From assembly GCA_026261815.1 (NCBI GenBank), contig JAMPIT010000230.1, positions 34,990,501 to 35,054,500 on the forward strand: a stretch of 64,000 bases of DNA. Direction: 5' to 3'. The stretch's first letter is position 1. Each line of letters opens with the position of its first letter. Positions 13,501-26,707 of the stretch are shown here, one piece after another. Source of the DNA: Monarcha castaneiventris obscurior (lineage: Eukaryota; Chordata; Aves; Passeriformes; Monarchidae). The notes beneath the pieces were generated by a model, which worked only from the letters and a program-made list of their open reading frames with translations, was not told the DNA's origin and searched no databases. A program made the translations under genes and the position numbers.

Positions 13501-15629
13501 AGTGGGTAATCTGTTGTTGCAACTTTCAGAAGGATCTGCTAAGACAATGCTAGAAACTTGCAGGTCTTAAATCAGCAGAGCAGAAAATGAACCAGAAATA
13601 GTAAAAAGCAAAGTGTAGCAAAGGAAGGGATTAAAACTGCATGGCAGCAGTCTCAGGAATCCTCTGATAAGCTGAATGAACTAAAGAGTTCTTTTGAGCA
13701 CTCAAATTCAAGAAAATGGGTATTTGCAAGCAGAAATGAGATAATTTGAAAAGTATGATAAAAAAAGTCTGATTTCTAAATTTGCTTTCTCCCTAATACT
13801 TAGCTGGAAACAGGGGTTACTCAAAGTAATGTAAATGCCTATGCTTTGATCAGTGCAGATCTACTGGATTAAATAAGTAAATCCCTCTGAATCTCCTAAA
13901 ATGCTTATTAGAGGTCTTAAAACTAATCAGAGGTGGAACAAGGATGTAGAACAAGGAAGTGGAAACAGTACTAAATTATGATTGAAAGAAGTAGTTAGAA
14001 TGCCTGAAAGTATACAATTTGGGAATTTACACATGAATTTTCATTCTCAATTAAAAATCTAGTAATGACAGAAAAATAAAATTCTAAAGCAGGTGTAATG
14101 ATAGAAAGAAATTACTCTTCCAGACAAATAAAACATCTTCAATTATCTGGAGTCAATTTTGCGACATACTTAAGGACACTGAGACAGGATACAGTCAGCT
14201 TTGTTCCATAAAGCCTTTGTTTCTTCAAACAAAACTACACCAGCAACTATGATCTTCTATGGTTTTACTTAATCAAGCACTATTCATTTGTCCTGTACAA
14301 AACACGGGAAGATAAAATGGTATGACTCAAATAGGACTTACTTCAAGAATCAGTTCCTGAACTTTGAAAATGCATGTTGTTTGACTGAAGTCAAAGAAAT
14401 TGGTCTCAAATTTCAATTTAAGTACTGAAATATTTGCCACTTGGAGGACTTCATTACAGAAGGTCTCAAATGTGCAATACACAAGATCTGCAACCTCTAA
14501 GCAGCAAAATCTTTTTTTCTGGGAGGAATAAGGGAAAAAAAATCATTTGAAGCCTGAAATATGTATGTACACAGTTTACTATGGCGCAAACCAGAATATT
14601 TTTCCAGAGGACTTTTGTTATTAATTCCTGAGTTAAACCTAGTAGCTTTAGTCAAATGTATACCACAATTGCATATGAAGTTTTGTATATCTTATAATCA
14701 TTTTGAGTGTTGAAAACTTTTATCTTGATTGTGGAATAAAGGTAACGATTTCCCACTTGCCATCTTTGGATACTGTCACATCTTCCAAGGAATAGGGGTT
14801 GTTTTACGATAAGAGTGGTTTTTCATGCTAGCTTTTACAGACTGTAATCAAAATATTTCTTACATTCTCTTTGACAAATACTCACGTTGAATACATCTAT
14901 CTCATTAGGTCTTTCACTATTAAACCATTCTAAAGTAATTGCATTAGATCTTCCTTAAATTTCCATTCCATTTGACGCCGTTCTTTGAGAAAAAAATGAT
15001 AACATATTTAATTTACAGTAATAAGATAAACCAAGATCTTTACATCCTTCCATCATGCTCAAAAAAGTATTTATTCCACAAGGCTTTCTGGAAATATCAC
15101 TACACCAGTGGTTCCTGTGTAGTAGATATTTAGCCACAAACCCCTGGGTCAATTCCATCTTTACATCAAGTCCCCCCAGCTTTTCAATAAATCCTACATG
15201 GTTCTTTCCTGTATTATAAGCATTTGATGCACTGAATCTACAGCTCATCTTTATTACTTGCCCAAAATTCTAGTATCTGTGCCATTTGTAAAGACTTTAT
15301 AATTGCTTGCAGGTAACAGATGAAGTAAGATTATATTATAGTTAAGACCTTATTCCAAAAGGATTTCACTGGAATATTTCTACACCAATTTGTACCTCAA
15401 GATTGCATTCCAAGGCCTATAACTAACAGGCTTAAATCCACTTAATATGTTCCATATTCATTCTGCAGCATTCCAGTATCTTAGATAATTTTTAACTTCT
15501 GGACTTTCTAGAGCCATGAAAACACAAGACACCTCTTACTTTTTATCCATCAAATATGTAATCTCATAAAAAAAAAATTTAGGTAGGAAAGTCTAACTTT
15601 CTCTCAATTCATATTCATCGTCATTATAT

Positions 15630-16150
15630 AATTGATCTCATTTACTTCAGTACTCTAGTTCCCTGCCAGCTGCTGCTTTATTTTTCAGGAGATTAGTATC
15701 AGGCTGATAGACTTATAAGTACTTGTTTCATCCTGTTTACCTTTTGTGAATATTGACACAACACTAGCTTTCTTCTAGTCCTCTGGATTTTCTACAGTGT
15801 CTACAATGAAAAGAAAAGCCTAACAGCTTATGCAGAATGCTCTTTATCTGCTTCTTTTAAAACCATATGCAAGTTTTCCCGATCCGTTGTCTAATTTAGT
15901 ACTTCTGGTTAAATATACTAAATCTTACCATTAGTATGGAAAGAATTTAAATACCATCATTATCATTAAGTTTACATGAGTAAACTGGTTTTGTCCCCTC
16001 TCAAATTAAATCTGACAGTTCCTTGGTTCATGTTACTCTTAAAAGTGCCTTTTTGTTTTCTTTGATGAGTCTTTATTTATTTTTCTATCGATTTGTTTCC
16101 TATAATACTATTTTGTAGTTCTTAATTTCAATTTACATAAATTGTTCTAG
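15630..16150 (-). mobile_element. Old, highly diverged CR1-like (L3-type) pol remnant
   Basis: Blocks such as AGGCTGATAGACTTATAAG, followed by AACACTAGCTTTCTTCTAG and TCCTCTGGATTTTCTACAG, resemble the antisense of the CR1/L3 reverse-transcriptase region found in reptiles and other amniotes. No open frame remains and the similarity is patchy, so the edges are approximate. It is much more decayed than the avian CR1 tails nearby. Confidence 0.6.
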
Positions 16151-16693
16151 CTCCTTTGATACTAATTCCATTATGGACATGCCATAAAACAAGAGCTTTT
16201 ATACTGAGAGACTGTTATTAGATGTAGCACAGTGGAGTACAGAATGCACAAAGATGAAATGAGAAGCACAGAATAATTCATCAAAATGTTTGGGACCCCA
16301 TATGAATCTTGAGAATAAGAGGCTCTGAACATATCTATTCTGAAGTTACAGGTATGGCCTGCCTGAACTTCAACCTATAAGCAAACCATTTAGTGCATGG
16401 AAAACTACATTAAGTCTAAGAAGCAGAGTTCAGGGGCATGAAGACAAATTGCATGTTTACTTTCCTCCTCAAACAGGTATTACAGTCACAGCTATGCTTT
16501 GTCTCAAGATAACTTGATATTTGCTGGTGCTGAAGATACCTTACTAAACTTAAGTTTATCTTAATTTTTGCTCCAGCTTATTTAGATGAGTTGCAAATGC
16601 AGTGGTAGCCAACCTTAAAACAACTAGAAGTTAGGTAGATTTTTGTATTTTGCCATATATTCACTATATATTCACTAATTCAAAACGCAATAA

Positions 16694-16708
16694 TTTTTTT
16701 TTTTTTTT
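16694..16708. repeat. Poly-T run (15)
   Basis: A homopolymer ending in CAG. It resembles a 3' splice tract on the plus strand but has no exon after it. Confidence 0.9.
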
Positions 16709-19700
16709 CAGCAATAAGGGGGACAATGTAGGAAGACAGAAAGTCTTTGGTCCTGTCAGATATTTACTTTGTTTGACTGGTACCAAATATAAAATGAATA
16801 TTTGTGATGCCTAACTCCATTAATATAGCAGAGTGGAAGGTATATTTTACCAAAAGTATTACACAGGAGGGAGGAATTTCACCTATAAGAGTTCTCTAGC
16901 TGAGGAAAGAATCACTGCTCTGCAAAGACTTTAAATACATTATTGAAAGTTGTGGAATACCAAATGGAAGACAGAATAAATAGAATTGTTGCAAAATTAA
17001 ATTGTTCTTCCCATTCTTAGAATAGTTTTTAATATTAGTCACTTTTTTTCTGAAACACCTACTATATGTATATAGAATATCTGTTTCTAGAAATAATGAT
17101 TTCTGCTGTGCTGAGTTCTTGTAACATGAATGGCAAATGAAATGCCAATGACTGGGTAAAGCAGAATCTCCTAAGTTTATTAATGCAACTCTTGCAGCTA
17201 TGGCTGTCCTTAGATCCCTCTGAATGGTGCTATGAGGGCATCATATAGAAATGGCTCCAACATTTAGCATAGTACATTTACTCATATTCTTAATCACACT
17301 CTCCAGCTTTCTTGACTTAAGCATGGCAAGAACATGACATGTACAACAAAAGAAAATAATCTAAGTAAGATCTAAAGTGTCTTAGGAGATGTGGTTGTTC
17401 TTGCCTTAGAAGCGTCCCCTGCAAAAAAACATCCATTTCCCCACAGGTAACTACTTCCTACTTCTGCCTTGCCCAGCCAGTATGATGTCACCTTGAAAAA
17501 AGATGGGCCACTTGAATGAAGACCTACCCACTCTTTTGTTCCCTCAAAACAGACCCCTGTCATTTGAAAAATTCCATACTTGCAAAAACTGACCACCTAT
17601 CTGAAAGCATTGGATCAAGAAGTTTCTACTCCATTCCAGATTGGAACATAAACAAATACTCAGTAGTTACAAGCTTCTGAAACTGTTGTTTTTCAGTAAA
17701 AACTTGAAAGAAGATCTAGAACTGCAATGATTTTTTTGAAATCCCAATGGCTCGAACTGAGGAGTCTTCAGACCCATCCTCCTAGATAGCGCCAATGCCC
17801 TTCCTGACATAACAACAAAACACACCATGAAGAACGTGTCATCCATCAGATATGTGCAACAGTGCTTGGTTTAGAGCAGTACTGATGAATAACTTATAAA
17901 CAGACAGCTAATAAGCAGAAGATTACTCCCAAGATTTCTAGTTGTTACTCCTATGGGCATGTGGCAGCCAAGCTGACTTTTCCCTGAGATAGAATGAAAG
18001 ACTCTACTTAATATTTCAATATAAAAGGCTTTTCAGACCTATGAAAAATACCATTGTTAGTGTCGGACTTTCATATGGATTCAATAGGCTGATACAGATG
18101 TTGTGACTGACAGCAGTTTCTAACTGCAGGATTATTCAAGCGTAAAATTGCTGTCAAGGCAATCACAATCAAAAGCAGCTGGGTCCACAGAAAACACATG
18201 GTGTTCATATGACGAAGCTCTCAGCATACGTAGATGCAAGCAACGAAGGATTTTATTTCACATTCATGATCAATTGAGGCACATATAAATTACTGTAATT
18301 TTTATATCGTCATTTAGCTACACTCTGAAAGAAAGAAAAAACTCTAGTTCTACACAGAGATCAAAAGAGAAGCTATTGTCTTCCAAATTGCCATCAAGCT
18401 CTAATACAAAATTGGTACAACAGTCTGCGGAATGCTGATAACATTTAGTGCTGCAGTTAGCTACAGATTGTCTGAAGTACAGAAAAGTCAAAGCATAGAT
18501 GATTTAAAGTGAAAGATGGCATTGCACGGTTACATTTTGCTGGTTTGGGCTGAATTTTCCAGGCATGTGATAAAGAGAACTGATAGCTGTGAAATAGTAA
18601 TTTCTAATTTCCAAGTAAATGACAAGGGAAATGGAAAATAAGAACATTTCTTTCAGACTATAGCTTCTTTTAAAGATTTTTTCATTCAAACAAAATTTAA
18701 AAAGAAGCAGTTCAGCTTTAGGAATTGGGTAAATGGGAAGGGATCCATGAAGACCTATAGCTTGCTTTGAAATTCATTTGTGTTGTACTAATCACCAAGC
18801 AATTGCTTCTCCTTTTTTATTTCACATTTGCAACTTTTGAATGCTCCATGTGGGATATCTTAAACAAGTAAATATGAAACAAAACCCCTTAGAAATTCAA
18901 ACTTCAAGGTCATTGTTCTATTTTGATGTGTACTAAAAACATTGACTTCCAAAGGAAATCAATTTACATCCAGTATCTCAAAAGCCTGAACCCAGAGTTA
19001 GCCTGCTAATTTTGCTGTGCCCTAAGCAATGCTGAAATGATCTGAAGAAATCACTTGCCAAAACAAAAGCATGCTTTATGATAAAATAAAGCACATGGAA
19101 ACAAAACGTCTTAACTTAAACAAACAGACTGCACTGAATTGTACTCCTAGATCAAACATCCTTAATATAATAATTACATACAGAGGCTATCCACAGCCTA
19201 AGCTGTACCAGCAAATTGCACACTGGGATCATACAGTAAATTGATTCTGCATACACCAGCAGATTTTGAATAGTATTAAATACTATTTTGTATTTTAAAT
19301 ACAGTTGACATAAGTTTTAGTGTTAGAAATAGAATTTCTTTTAGTTAGAAAAGATTACAAGCAAATCTGCTGCCTGTAAAAATGTTAATAGTGTTAGTAT
19401 CATAAATACAGAAGTATCTCTTCTTAAGCTTTCATTAAGAAATTAAAAGTTAGGGTGGTTTGGCATTAAGAACAAAGGATTAAAGAAGTAACTTGAAGAG
19501 CAAAAATAATAAATATAATAATAAAATAGGGTAGCTACACCAAGCAATACCAGAAATAATCCAGTAATTCTTAATATGTGGAAACCCTCATAAACATGCA
19601 ACCCTAGCTGTTACCAAAATGTATTTCTATTATAAACAGCTGAATGTAAGGGAGATAAAATGAAATTGAAAATAAAAGGAAAGCAGAGACATGAGGAAAA

Positions 19701-20149
19701 CTGTTTTCATTTTAAAATGGGACTTCCTTTCTATTACAAGTTCTGGAGCTGAAACAGGAACTGCTCAGATGCATCTGTGTACAGAACTAATGTAACACAT
19801 TAAGAGATAAAACAAGCAAGGTGTGCTAACGCATGGTATCAGAGAAAACAACAGGTGAGTACTGGTCTTGGACAGAGAAGGGCAAACATTGTAATCAAAC
19901 ACACAGAAATGTATTAATATAAATAGTAGTACTATTTCTCTATCTACAAATATTCACACAACCAAGTTTTCATTTGAGCGGTGTATGTTAGAAAACTTTT
20001 TCCTACAATTTAGAACAGAAGTTTTGAATCTTAAATAAAGAATTTTACTAATAACAGAGTCCCTTGACTCCTTACTAGAGACCTGAAAGAGACACAATGG
20101 TCTAATAAGGACATGCTCACTCACATTATGAACAAACCAACCAAAATCA

Positions 20150-21535
20150 GGAATCTCTGACCTAGGAGACCAGGGAAAAGAACTATTGTAATGAGGACTT
20201 TTCCTTGGTCAAGGAGGCTTAGGTGAGAGAACACCCAACATGATACCCACAAGCCCATGGGCCCTGGCAGGATGCATCCAGGAGTGCTGAGAGAGCTGGT
20301 AGGTACCATAGCTAGGCTGATCATGATCTTTGAAAGGCCATGGAGTAAAGGAGAGATACCTAAAGGCTGGAAGAAAGCAAACATCACCCTGGTCTTCCAA
20401 AAGGGCAAGAAGGAGGACTGAGGGAACTACCAGCCACTCAGTGTCACCTCAACCCCTGGAAAGGTGATGGAGCCTCGTTCTGGAGGCCATCGCTATCCAC
20501 ATGAATGACAAGAAGCTGATCAGGGCTAGTCAGTATGGATTCACTGAAGGTAAATCATGCTTAACAAGCCTGACTGTCTTCTATAGTGAAACAACTACCT
20601 GGGTGGATGAGGGGAGAGCAGTGGGTATTGTCTACCTCGACTTTAACAAGGCTTCCAACACTTGTCTCTACAACATCAAGACAAACTCACAAAGAGTGGA
20701 CTGGATGGATTGAGAATGGGCTAAACCAGAGGGTCATAATCAGTGGGACAGGGTCTGATTTGAGGTCTGTCACTACTGGTATTCCCCAAGGTCCAATACT
20801 GGGCCCAGTACTGTAAACTTCTTCATCAATGACTTGGATGAAGGGGCAGATGTCTTCCCAGCAAGTTCACTGATGACACAAAGCTGGTAGTCAGAGGGCT
20901 GTGCAGCCCTTCAGAAGTACCTCAACAGGCTGGAGAGATGGGCAGAGATGAACATTCTGAAATTCAGCAAAGGCAAGTGCAGGGTCCTGCACCTGGGGGA
21001 GAGTAACCCCACTGACCAGCACAGGCTGAAAAGCAGCTCTGTGAAGATGGACCTGGGGGTCCTGGAGGACAAAAAGCTGTCCATGAGCCAGCAGTGTGTC
21101 CTGGGGCCAAGGAGGCCAGTGGTGTCCTGGGGTGCATTATGAAGAGCATTGCCAGCAGAGCAAGGGAGGTGATCCTGCCCCTCTACTCAGCCCTGGTGAA
21201 GCCACATCTGAAGTGATGTGTTCAGTTCTGGGCACCTCAGTACAAGAGAGACATGGAGCTCCCAGAGAGGGTCCAGAGGAAGGCTACAAAGATGTTTTAA
21301 GGGACTGGAGTATCTCCCTTATGAGGAACAGCTGAGGGAGTTGGGCCTGTTCAGCCTCGAGAAGAGATGACTGACAGGGGACCTCATCAATGTCTGAGTG
21401 CCAAGAGGATGGTGCCCGGCTCTTCTTGGTGATGCCAAGCAGTAGGAAAAGAGGCAGTGGGCATGATGCACAGGAAGTTCCATCTGAATGTGAGGAAGAA
21501 CATTTTTACTGTGCAGGTGACCAAACAGATTGTCC
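20150..21535 (+). mobile_element. CR1 LINE, ORF2 reverse-transcriptase part, decayed (first copy)
   Basis: Plus-strand CR1 ORF2 covering much of the reverse transcriptase and the region after it. Readable pieces, in several frames, include [85 protein letters not shown] and, near 21460-21520, HRKFHLNVRKNIFTVQV. Stops and frameshifts break it many times: there is a stop after KGKKED, and the catalytic FADD region near 20865 is shifted to another frame. It cannot encode an active enzyme. It ends abruptly near 21535, before the CR1 3' UTR, where a second copy begins. Confidence 0.9.
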
Positions 21536-21539
21536 AATA

Positions 21540-22195
21540 TTTTTTAAAGTCTTTATTAATGACCCAGACAATGGGGCAGAGTGCACCTTCAGCACGTTTG
21601 CTGATGATTAAAAATTGGGAAGAGGGCCTGATACACCAGATGGATGGGTTGCCATTCAGAGGGACCTGGACTGACTGGAGAAATTGCACAACAGAAGTCC
21701 CTTGAAGTTCAACAAAGGAAAGCACAGAAGTCCCACAGCTGGGAAGCCATAACCCTACACATCAGTCTGGGCTGCAGGCTAAGCATCTGGAAAGCAGCTT
21801 TGTGAAGAAGAACCTGAGACCCTAGAGGGCATCACTTGAAAAATAAGCAGCAGTGTATATAAATACCTGATGAGGCCCGGGAATAGAAAATACAGAGACC
21901 CTTTTCATGGGTACCCAGTGACAGGAAAAAGCATAACAGCCAGAAAATGAAACACAGGACATTGGACACTGAAACACAAGAAAAACTTCTTTGCTCTTCT
22001 TTAAGGGTGGTCCAATCATAGAATAGGTTGCCCAGCAAAAGGTTGTGAAGATAGTTAAAACTCAACTGAAAAAAAAGACACTCAGCAAACTGCTCAGGCT
22101 AACTCTGCTCTGACCTGTAGGGGTGGCCTTGTTAATCTTCAGACATCCATAATGATGTCCCTTCACAGAACCTCAAAAATTCTGTGATCCTCTGG
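21540..22195 (+). mobile_element. CR1 LINE, second tandem copy with internal deletion, reaching the 3' end
   Basis: Starts again inside the reverse transcriptase, at FINDPDNGAECTFSTFADD (21553-21609), about 730 bases downstream of the same point in the first copy (near 20825). It continues through QRDLD and LKFNKGK with stops. Near 21850 it jumps toward the C-terminal region (around NTGHWTLKHKKNFF), so a few hundred bases of element sequence are missing. It ends with a CR1-like tail: CTTCACAGAACCTCAAAAAT and then TCTGTGATCC. Same strand as the first copy. Confidence 0.85.
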
Positions 22196-22860
22196 TATTT
22201 TGGCTGCCAAACTCCTCAATATTTTTCTAAACCTTTCCACGTCATGCCATCTACCTTTCTTCCTCCTGCAAACTTTACCCTGACTTACCACACTTTCTGA
22301 TTGCTTTCTCCCTCCTGCCTTCACTTTTATACCCAAAACCTTGTCTGAATAACCGTTCTCTCCCACTCCAACTGCTCTCAATTTCATAATTATCCTAGTT
22401 GGTCAGAAATTGCTATTTCAGGAGCGAGTTTTACCTGCTGACCAGAAATATCCTACCACTTCTTAGACAAAAAGAAAAAAAAAGGATTGTAAAGGGGTAA
22501 TAAATTTTTTTTCCACAGAAGAATTTTCATATGAGTCAGTGAAGGAAAAATAAAAAGAACTTATGCTGTCTCCAATGCTGTTACTCACACATGTTCAGTA
22601 TCTGTAAAAACCCAACCTTCTTCCTTTTCCCTCTAATCCATCTCTCAGTGTTTTCCTTTCTTATGATGCCTTTATCACTTGAACACGTTTATGCTACCAC
22701 TCCTTTAAACAATGGCCTGTTACATTTATGGTGTCTATTCCTTAAGTTGTCTCTCATCTTATGTGAAACTGTAAGCTTTTTAGGACAGGCACCAGTACTT
22801 TTTTCCCTGACAGCACAGGGGTCTCTCAGCTGTTAAGACTGTACTAGTGATAGATGATCT
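22195..22860. other. Pyrimidine-rich stretch after the CR1, possibly old L2/MIR-like in part
   Basis: The plus strand is rich in C and T from 22200 to 22840. At 22766-22800 it reads ACTGTAAGCTTTTTAGGACA followed by GGCACCAG, which resembles the L2/MIR 3' end (CTGTAAGCTCC...GGGCAGGGAC type). The rest could not be assigned. This is a weak similarity judged by eye. Confidence 0.3.
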
Positions 22861-23099
22861 TGTCTGTGACTTGGCCCAGATCCACACTTTTTCTGCTTAT
22901 CACTTTTTTGTCTGTTTTTAAGAGCTGTTCACTGTCTTTAAGCACATAGGATTCAAGGCACCGAGTAAAACAGTCAAAAACAACATAAAGACTTTGCCAT
23001 AGTGATGCCTCCTAATGAAATATTTTTTCCCCTTTGAAAGGTCTACTCCTTCTTTTCGATTGATACCAAATGATCTAACTCACATGGAATTCTCTGCTG

Positions 23100-23118
23100 A
23101 ATAAATAAATAAATAAAA
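23100..23118. repeat. (AAAT)n short tetranucleotide repeat
   Basis: AATAAATAAATAAATAAAA, four to five units. Confidence 0.85.
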
Positions 23119-26100
23119 GCAGCCCAAATCTTCAAAACTTAATTTGTGATAATGTGGTGATGGAGTGTCCTGCTTAACTTCACATATCTTTGGAAAAGAT
23201 TAATACCTAGACATATGCAACAACTATAGGGACATAATTCTACATCATATAATATTGGAGAGTCAATCTATTTTCCAAAAATCCAAGTGCAGGGCAATGA
23301 CTTTAGTGGACAGGTATTTTAATTAGGGTGATGGAATGCACTCTATCTAAATATATTTTGACGAGTGCTCTAAAGTATCAGTCCTTACAGCTGAAGATGT
23401 GAAGCTGCTTTTTGAAGAAAATATACTTTTTCAGAAAGTAGGAGCAATTGACAAAGCCAGCAAAGATGTTTAACAATTTAATATCAGGGAATATGTATGC
23501 ATGTGTGTTAATACATAGCAAAAATGTGCATTTTTATTGTTACATCTGAATTGGAGAATAATGAAATATTGAAATCTGGTTTGTATAATGCCATAAAGTA
23601 GGCTTCTCCTTGTAATGCTCATGTTTTCTATTCTTCTGTCCTGACTATCCGTGTAATACAATAATTGGTAAATACAAATGAAAGAAATGTGTTAAAAACT
23701 AGAATGATAATAGAGTTCTCACATCTTGAGAATGGTGCTGCCATTATATGACTGCCAACATAACTCTTCATGGTGTTTTATTGTCCCAAAGATTTTTCTA
23801 GTTCAAGCCTTCTAATAATCCTAAAAGTTTGTTTAAAGGGGGAAAAAAATTAACGACTTTCACAGAATGAGCAAAATAACCCCATATTTTTTGTTTTCTA
23901 CTTAACACATAATTTAAACACTAGAAATCATGTGTGAGAGGTTTTGAAGAGTTAGCTTATATTGTGAGCTGCACAGTGTCAGTAACACATACTGGCACCA
24001 CATCTAACAAGATAGCTCCAGAATAAGCAACATAACAAATTGCTGCTTAGCCCTTGAATCAGTTTGTATATTGTGTGATCTTTTTCATAATCCTTATTGC
24101 ATAGCACTGCAGATTTCCTGGTGACATTTTGTTTACTGTAGCTGCTAAGGGTACACAGAACCAGTGATCTGAAGTCCTGACCAATGTGCTGTGACTGACG
24201 TGTAATTCACCATTTGACCACTGCTGTAGATGATATATAAGAAGTGATATGTATAAGACCCTATCCTCAATGTATTTGGGATCAACTATTAATCTTCAGC
24301 AGACAACTTTAAAATACTGTAGAAAAATCTTTTATTCCAAATGATCACAAGTACCTGGACTTAGTAACTTTTTTCTAATTATGAACGACTAATTTATAAA
24401 TTATATTCATTAGTAAAACTATCCCTGTTGTACTATTAGTATACTATTCCTGAGAACTGTATATTACTATCAGGATGTTTGACTTTTACAGTGATAATTT
24501 CCAAATGCAGAAACTCACACAGTGCAGTGTATTCTGATATTCAGAATCATTTTGCCCATAAAAGTTGTATCGAGCAAATATAGGACATAAGAACAACTGG
24601 AAGGGAAATAAAATCAAATTTATGAAATTTTTGACTTGTCATAGTAGACAGAAAATTTCATCCTTTTGGCTACCCAAATTTTTTTCCCTCACCATGTATA
24701 CATGCTTGACAAAGGATAATTTACACCAAGGATTTTATTCTGTTGCCAGTCACATCAATGCTGACCTCTAATAATAGCATCTGGATAGAACTGCCTGCCT
24801 TACTTTGAATGCTCCTGGTTGAAAAGGGGTTTTGGCAGCAGTTGAATATGGCTCTCAATATTTTAAGAAATGGGAAGATTTTTGGTTGTTTGTCAATTAA
24901 CATCAATATGTGTCTTTTAGAATCCCATTAAGGTCAGTATTTCTAACATAGAATAAATATATGTATACATACACATACACGTATGTTTACACACATTCTA
25001 TGAAATTAATCCAGGAGCTCGCAGCCACTGTGCAAAGCTGAAGAAACTCCTGCACAGGCCATTGCTTATGTGTGCAACTGGATTTCTGATATTTTCTTAC
25101 TTATGCTGATATAAAAACAGATTTGGACTACTGACCTTGGGTACAGGACAGTTCATATATCTTCTCAGGGATCTAATTCAAAGCTTGATAGAAAAATTCA
25201 GATTGGTTTTACGGCATATTGGAAAATCCTTCAAATTTACACAGCATAAGATAAAAGCTTTTGAATTATACAGTTTAAAGCTTTAAAAGATCTTTTTTTT
25301 CAGTTATTTTCTTCAACCACTAGATCATATTCAGTAAACAATAAATCGCTCTTTTCACACAACAGTCTCTCTCCTGTTCTGAATATCTCAATGGGTAACA
25401 GCACAATAAACTTTTAAAGGTATTTGTATATTTAGAAACACATCTTTTCCCAAATAACTTTTGACATTGTTCCTATTCTCCCATACTTAATTTCTTTCAT
25501 CACACAAAAACCTCCAAATATTTTCTTTCTTTTTCCTGTGGTAAAAAAGACAAAAACAATGTAGTAAACATTTCTTAAAGTCATCCCATTATAATTAGGT
25601 TATAAATCTCCATTAAAAAAATTCTGTCCATAATAATGAGTTATAACAAAGACAAACATATTTATAGAGAGAGATAGACATAGAGGTATCTGTCTATAAT
25701 AAATATAGTGAAGATGTATCTTCAGGAAAGTACTACACATGCCTGCAAGGTACTTTTCTGTTATATTATAGTCGGTCAGTGCACATCCATTTACAATGCT
25801 AAACTTACTGGATCAGAAGTGGTTCCAAATGAGCAGTTTTCAGCATCAGTAGGTAAGTTTCTGATGTTTCACAGCTTTGGCTTTTTGTGGTTTTTTTTTG
25901 GTTATTCTTACCTTGCTTGGGGAGGGGAACTGGTTATGCCTAAATATGCAAACTGTATCACTTTATACACAAGAGCAGTCCTACCTTGTGAGACACCAGA
26001 CTACCTCTCAGGTACCTTACAACCTTCGTTCGAAATTTCCAATAGCTGCATATTTAAAATGCAACCTCAACCAAATCCTGTTGACTTTACAAATACATAG

Positions 26101-26654
26101 GTTTTATTTGCAAACTTTTACCCACACAACAATTTAAGCGCTATTATTTCAGTATGAAGACTCATTTAAGCAGAATAACTGGCATCAATAGCACTTACCT
26201 GATTGTGTGGAAGAGAGGTTATACAGCTATTTTCCAATTCAAAACCATGCAATAGCCATATTAAAAAAATAATGCAATGTTTGAAATTTATGAAAATTAG
26301 GTTTTTACTGAAAATGCTTTTAAAGAGGCTTCTAGACACAGATAGTGCAATTTTTCACACTGTGGTTAAAAGAAATGTGCCATATATAATTATTGATAGA
26401 GAGATAGTGCATACAGACCAGGAGGTTTAGATCAGTTGATATGTTAATCAAGTAATGAGTGTTGCATTCCATTGCAAAAAGAATGTCAAGCCTCTTTTCA
26501 CTAAGAGAAATTGGCTACATGACTGTAAGACTCTCACCAGCCTACTGAAGGGACTTAAAGAAAGCAGTATCACACAGAAAGATGGATCGAGCATGAATCA
26601 ATGTGGCAAGCACATAACCAAACAGACATGGAATTAAACAAGAAAAATAAAAAT

Positions 26655-26690
26655 ACAAACCAAACCAAAACCAAACCAAACGAAACCAAC
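26655..26690. repeat. (CCAAA)n-like low-complexity repeat
   Basis: Repeated CAAACCAAACC-type units with small variations. It ends about 18 bases before the 3' edge of the ZNF385D exon, that is just inside the intron on the minus strand, about 10 bases beyond the GTTAAG donor. On the transcript it would read as a G/T-rich (TTTGG)n tract near the 5' splice site. Confidence 0.8.
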
Positions 26691-26701
26691 AAAGATTGTC
26701 G

Positions 26702-26707
26702 CTTAAC
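26702..26707 (-). other. 5' splice site GTTAAG (weak) of the 26.8 kb exon
   Basis: The exon ends ACAG and the intron starts GTTAAG. The exonic CAG is optimal, but the intronic side has T at +3 and A at +5 instead of R and G. Placing the boundary here gives phase 1, and the expected next codon is Asp (G|AY). Read-through gives GGT TAA, a stop after one extra codon. Confidence 0.85.

Larger units (their letters stand above)
1..26707 (-). other. ZNF385D: ZNF385D intron downstream of the 26.8 kb exon (partial, 5' part)
   Basis: This is intronic DNA by its position after the GTTAAG donor at 26702-26707. No following exon was found, so the intron runs off the left edge. It carries a CR1 tail at 10.5 kb, an old CR1-like remnant at 15.6-16.1 kb, the double CR1 at 20.15-22.2 kb and a doubtful L2/MIR-like remnant at 22.7 kb. 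I see no supported feature in 1400-6400, 6440-9140, 9200-10500, 10580-15620, 16150-20140 and 22860-26650, apart from short A/T homopolymers. Confidence 0.85.

Noticed and set aside
14955..15248. 97-codon minus-strand frame
   Set aside because: Same strand as the gene and fairly complex, but it lacks flanking splice sites matching ZNF385D and resembles no domain.
16681..16710. Poly-T followed by CAG as a plus-strand splice acceptor
   Set aside because: No exon-like sequence or donor follows.
25708..26100. 130-codon plus-strand open frame
   Set aside because: It is the longest open frame without transposon homology, but it is antisense to ZNF385D in intron. It has no domain I recognise, no splice or promoter context, and an AT-rich composition consistent with chance.
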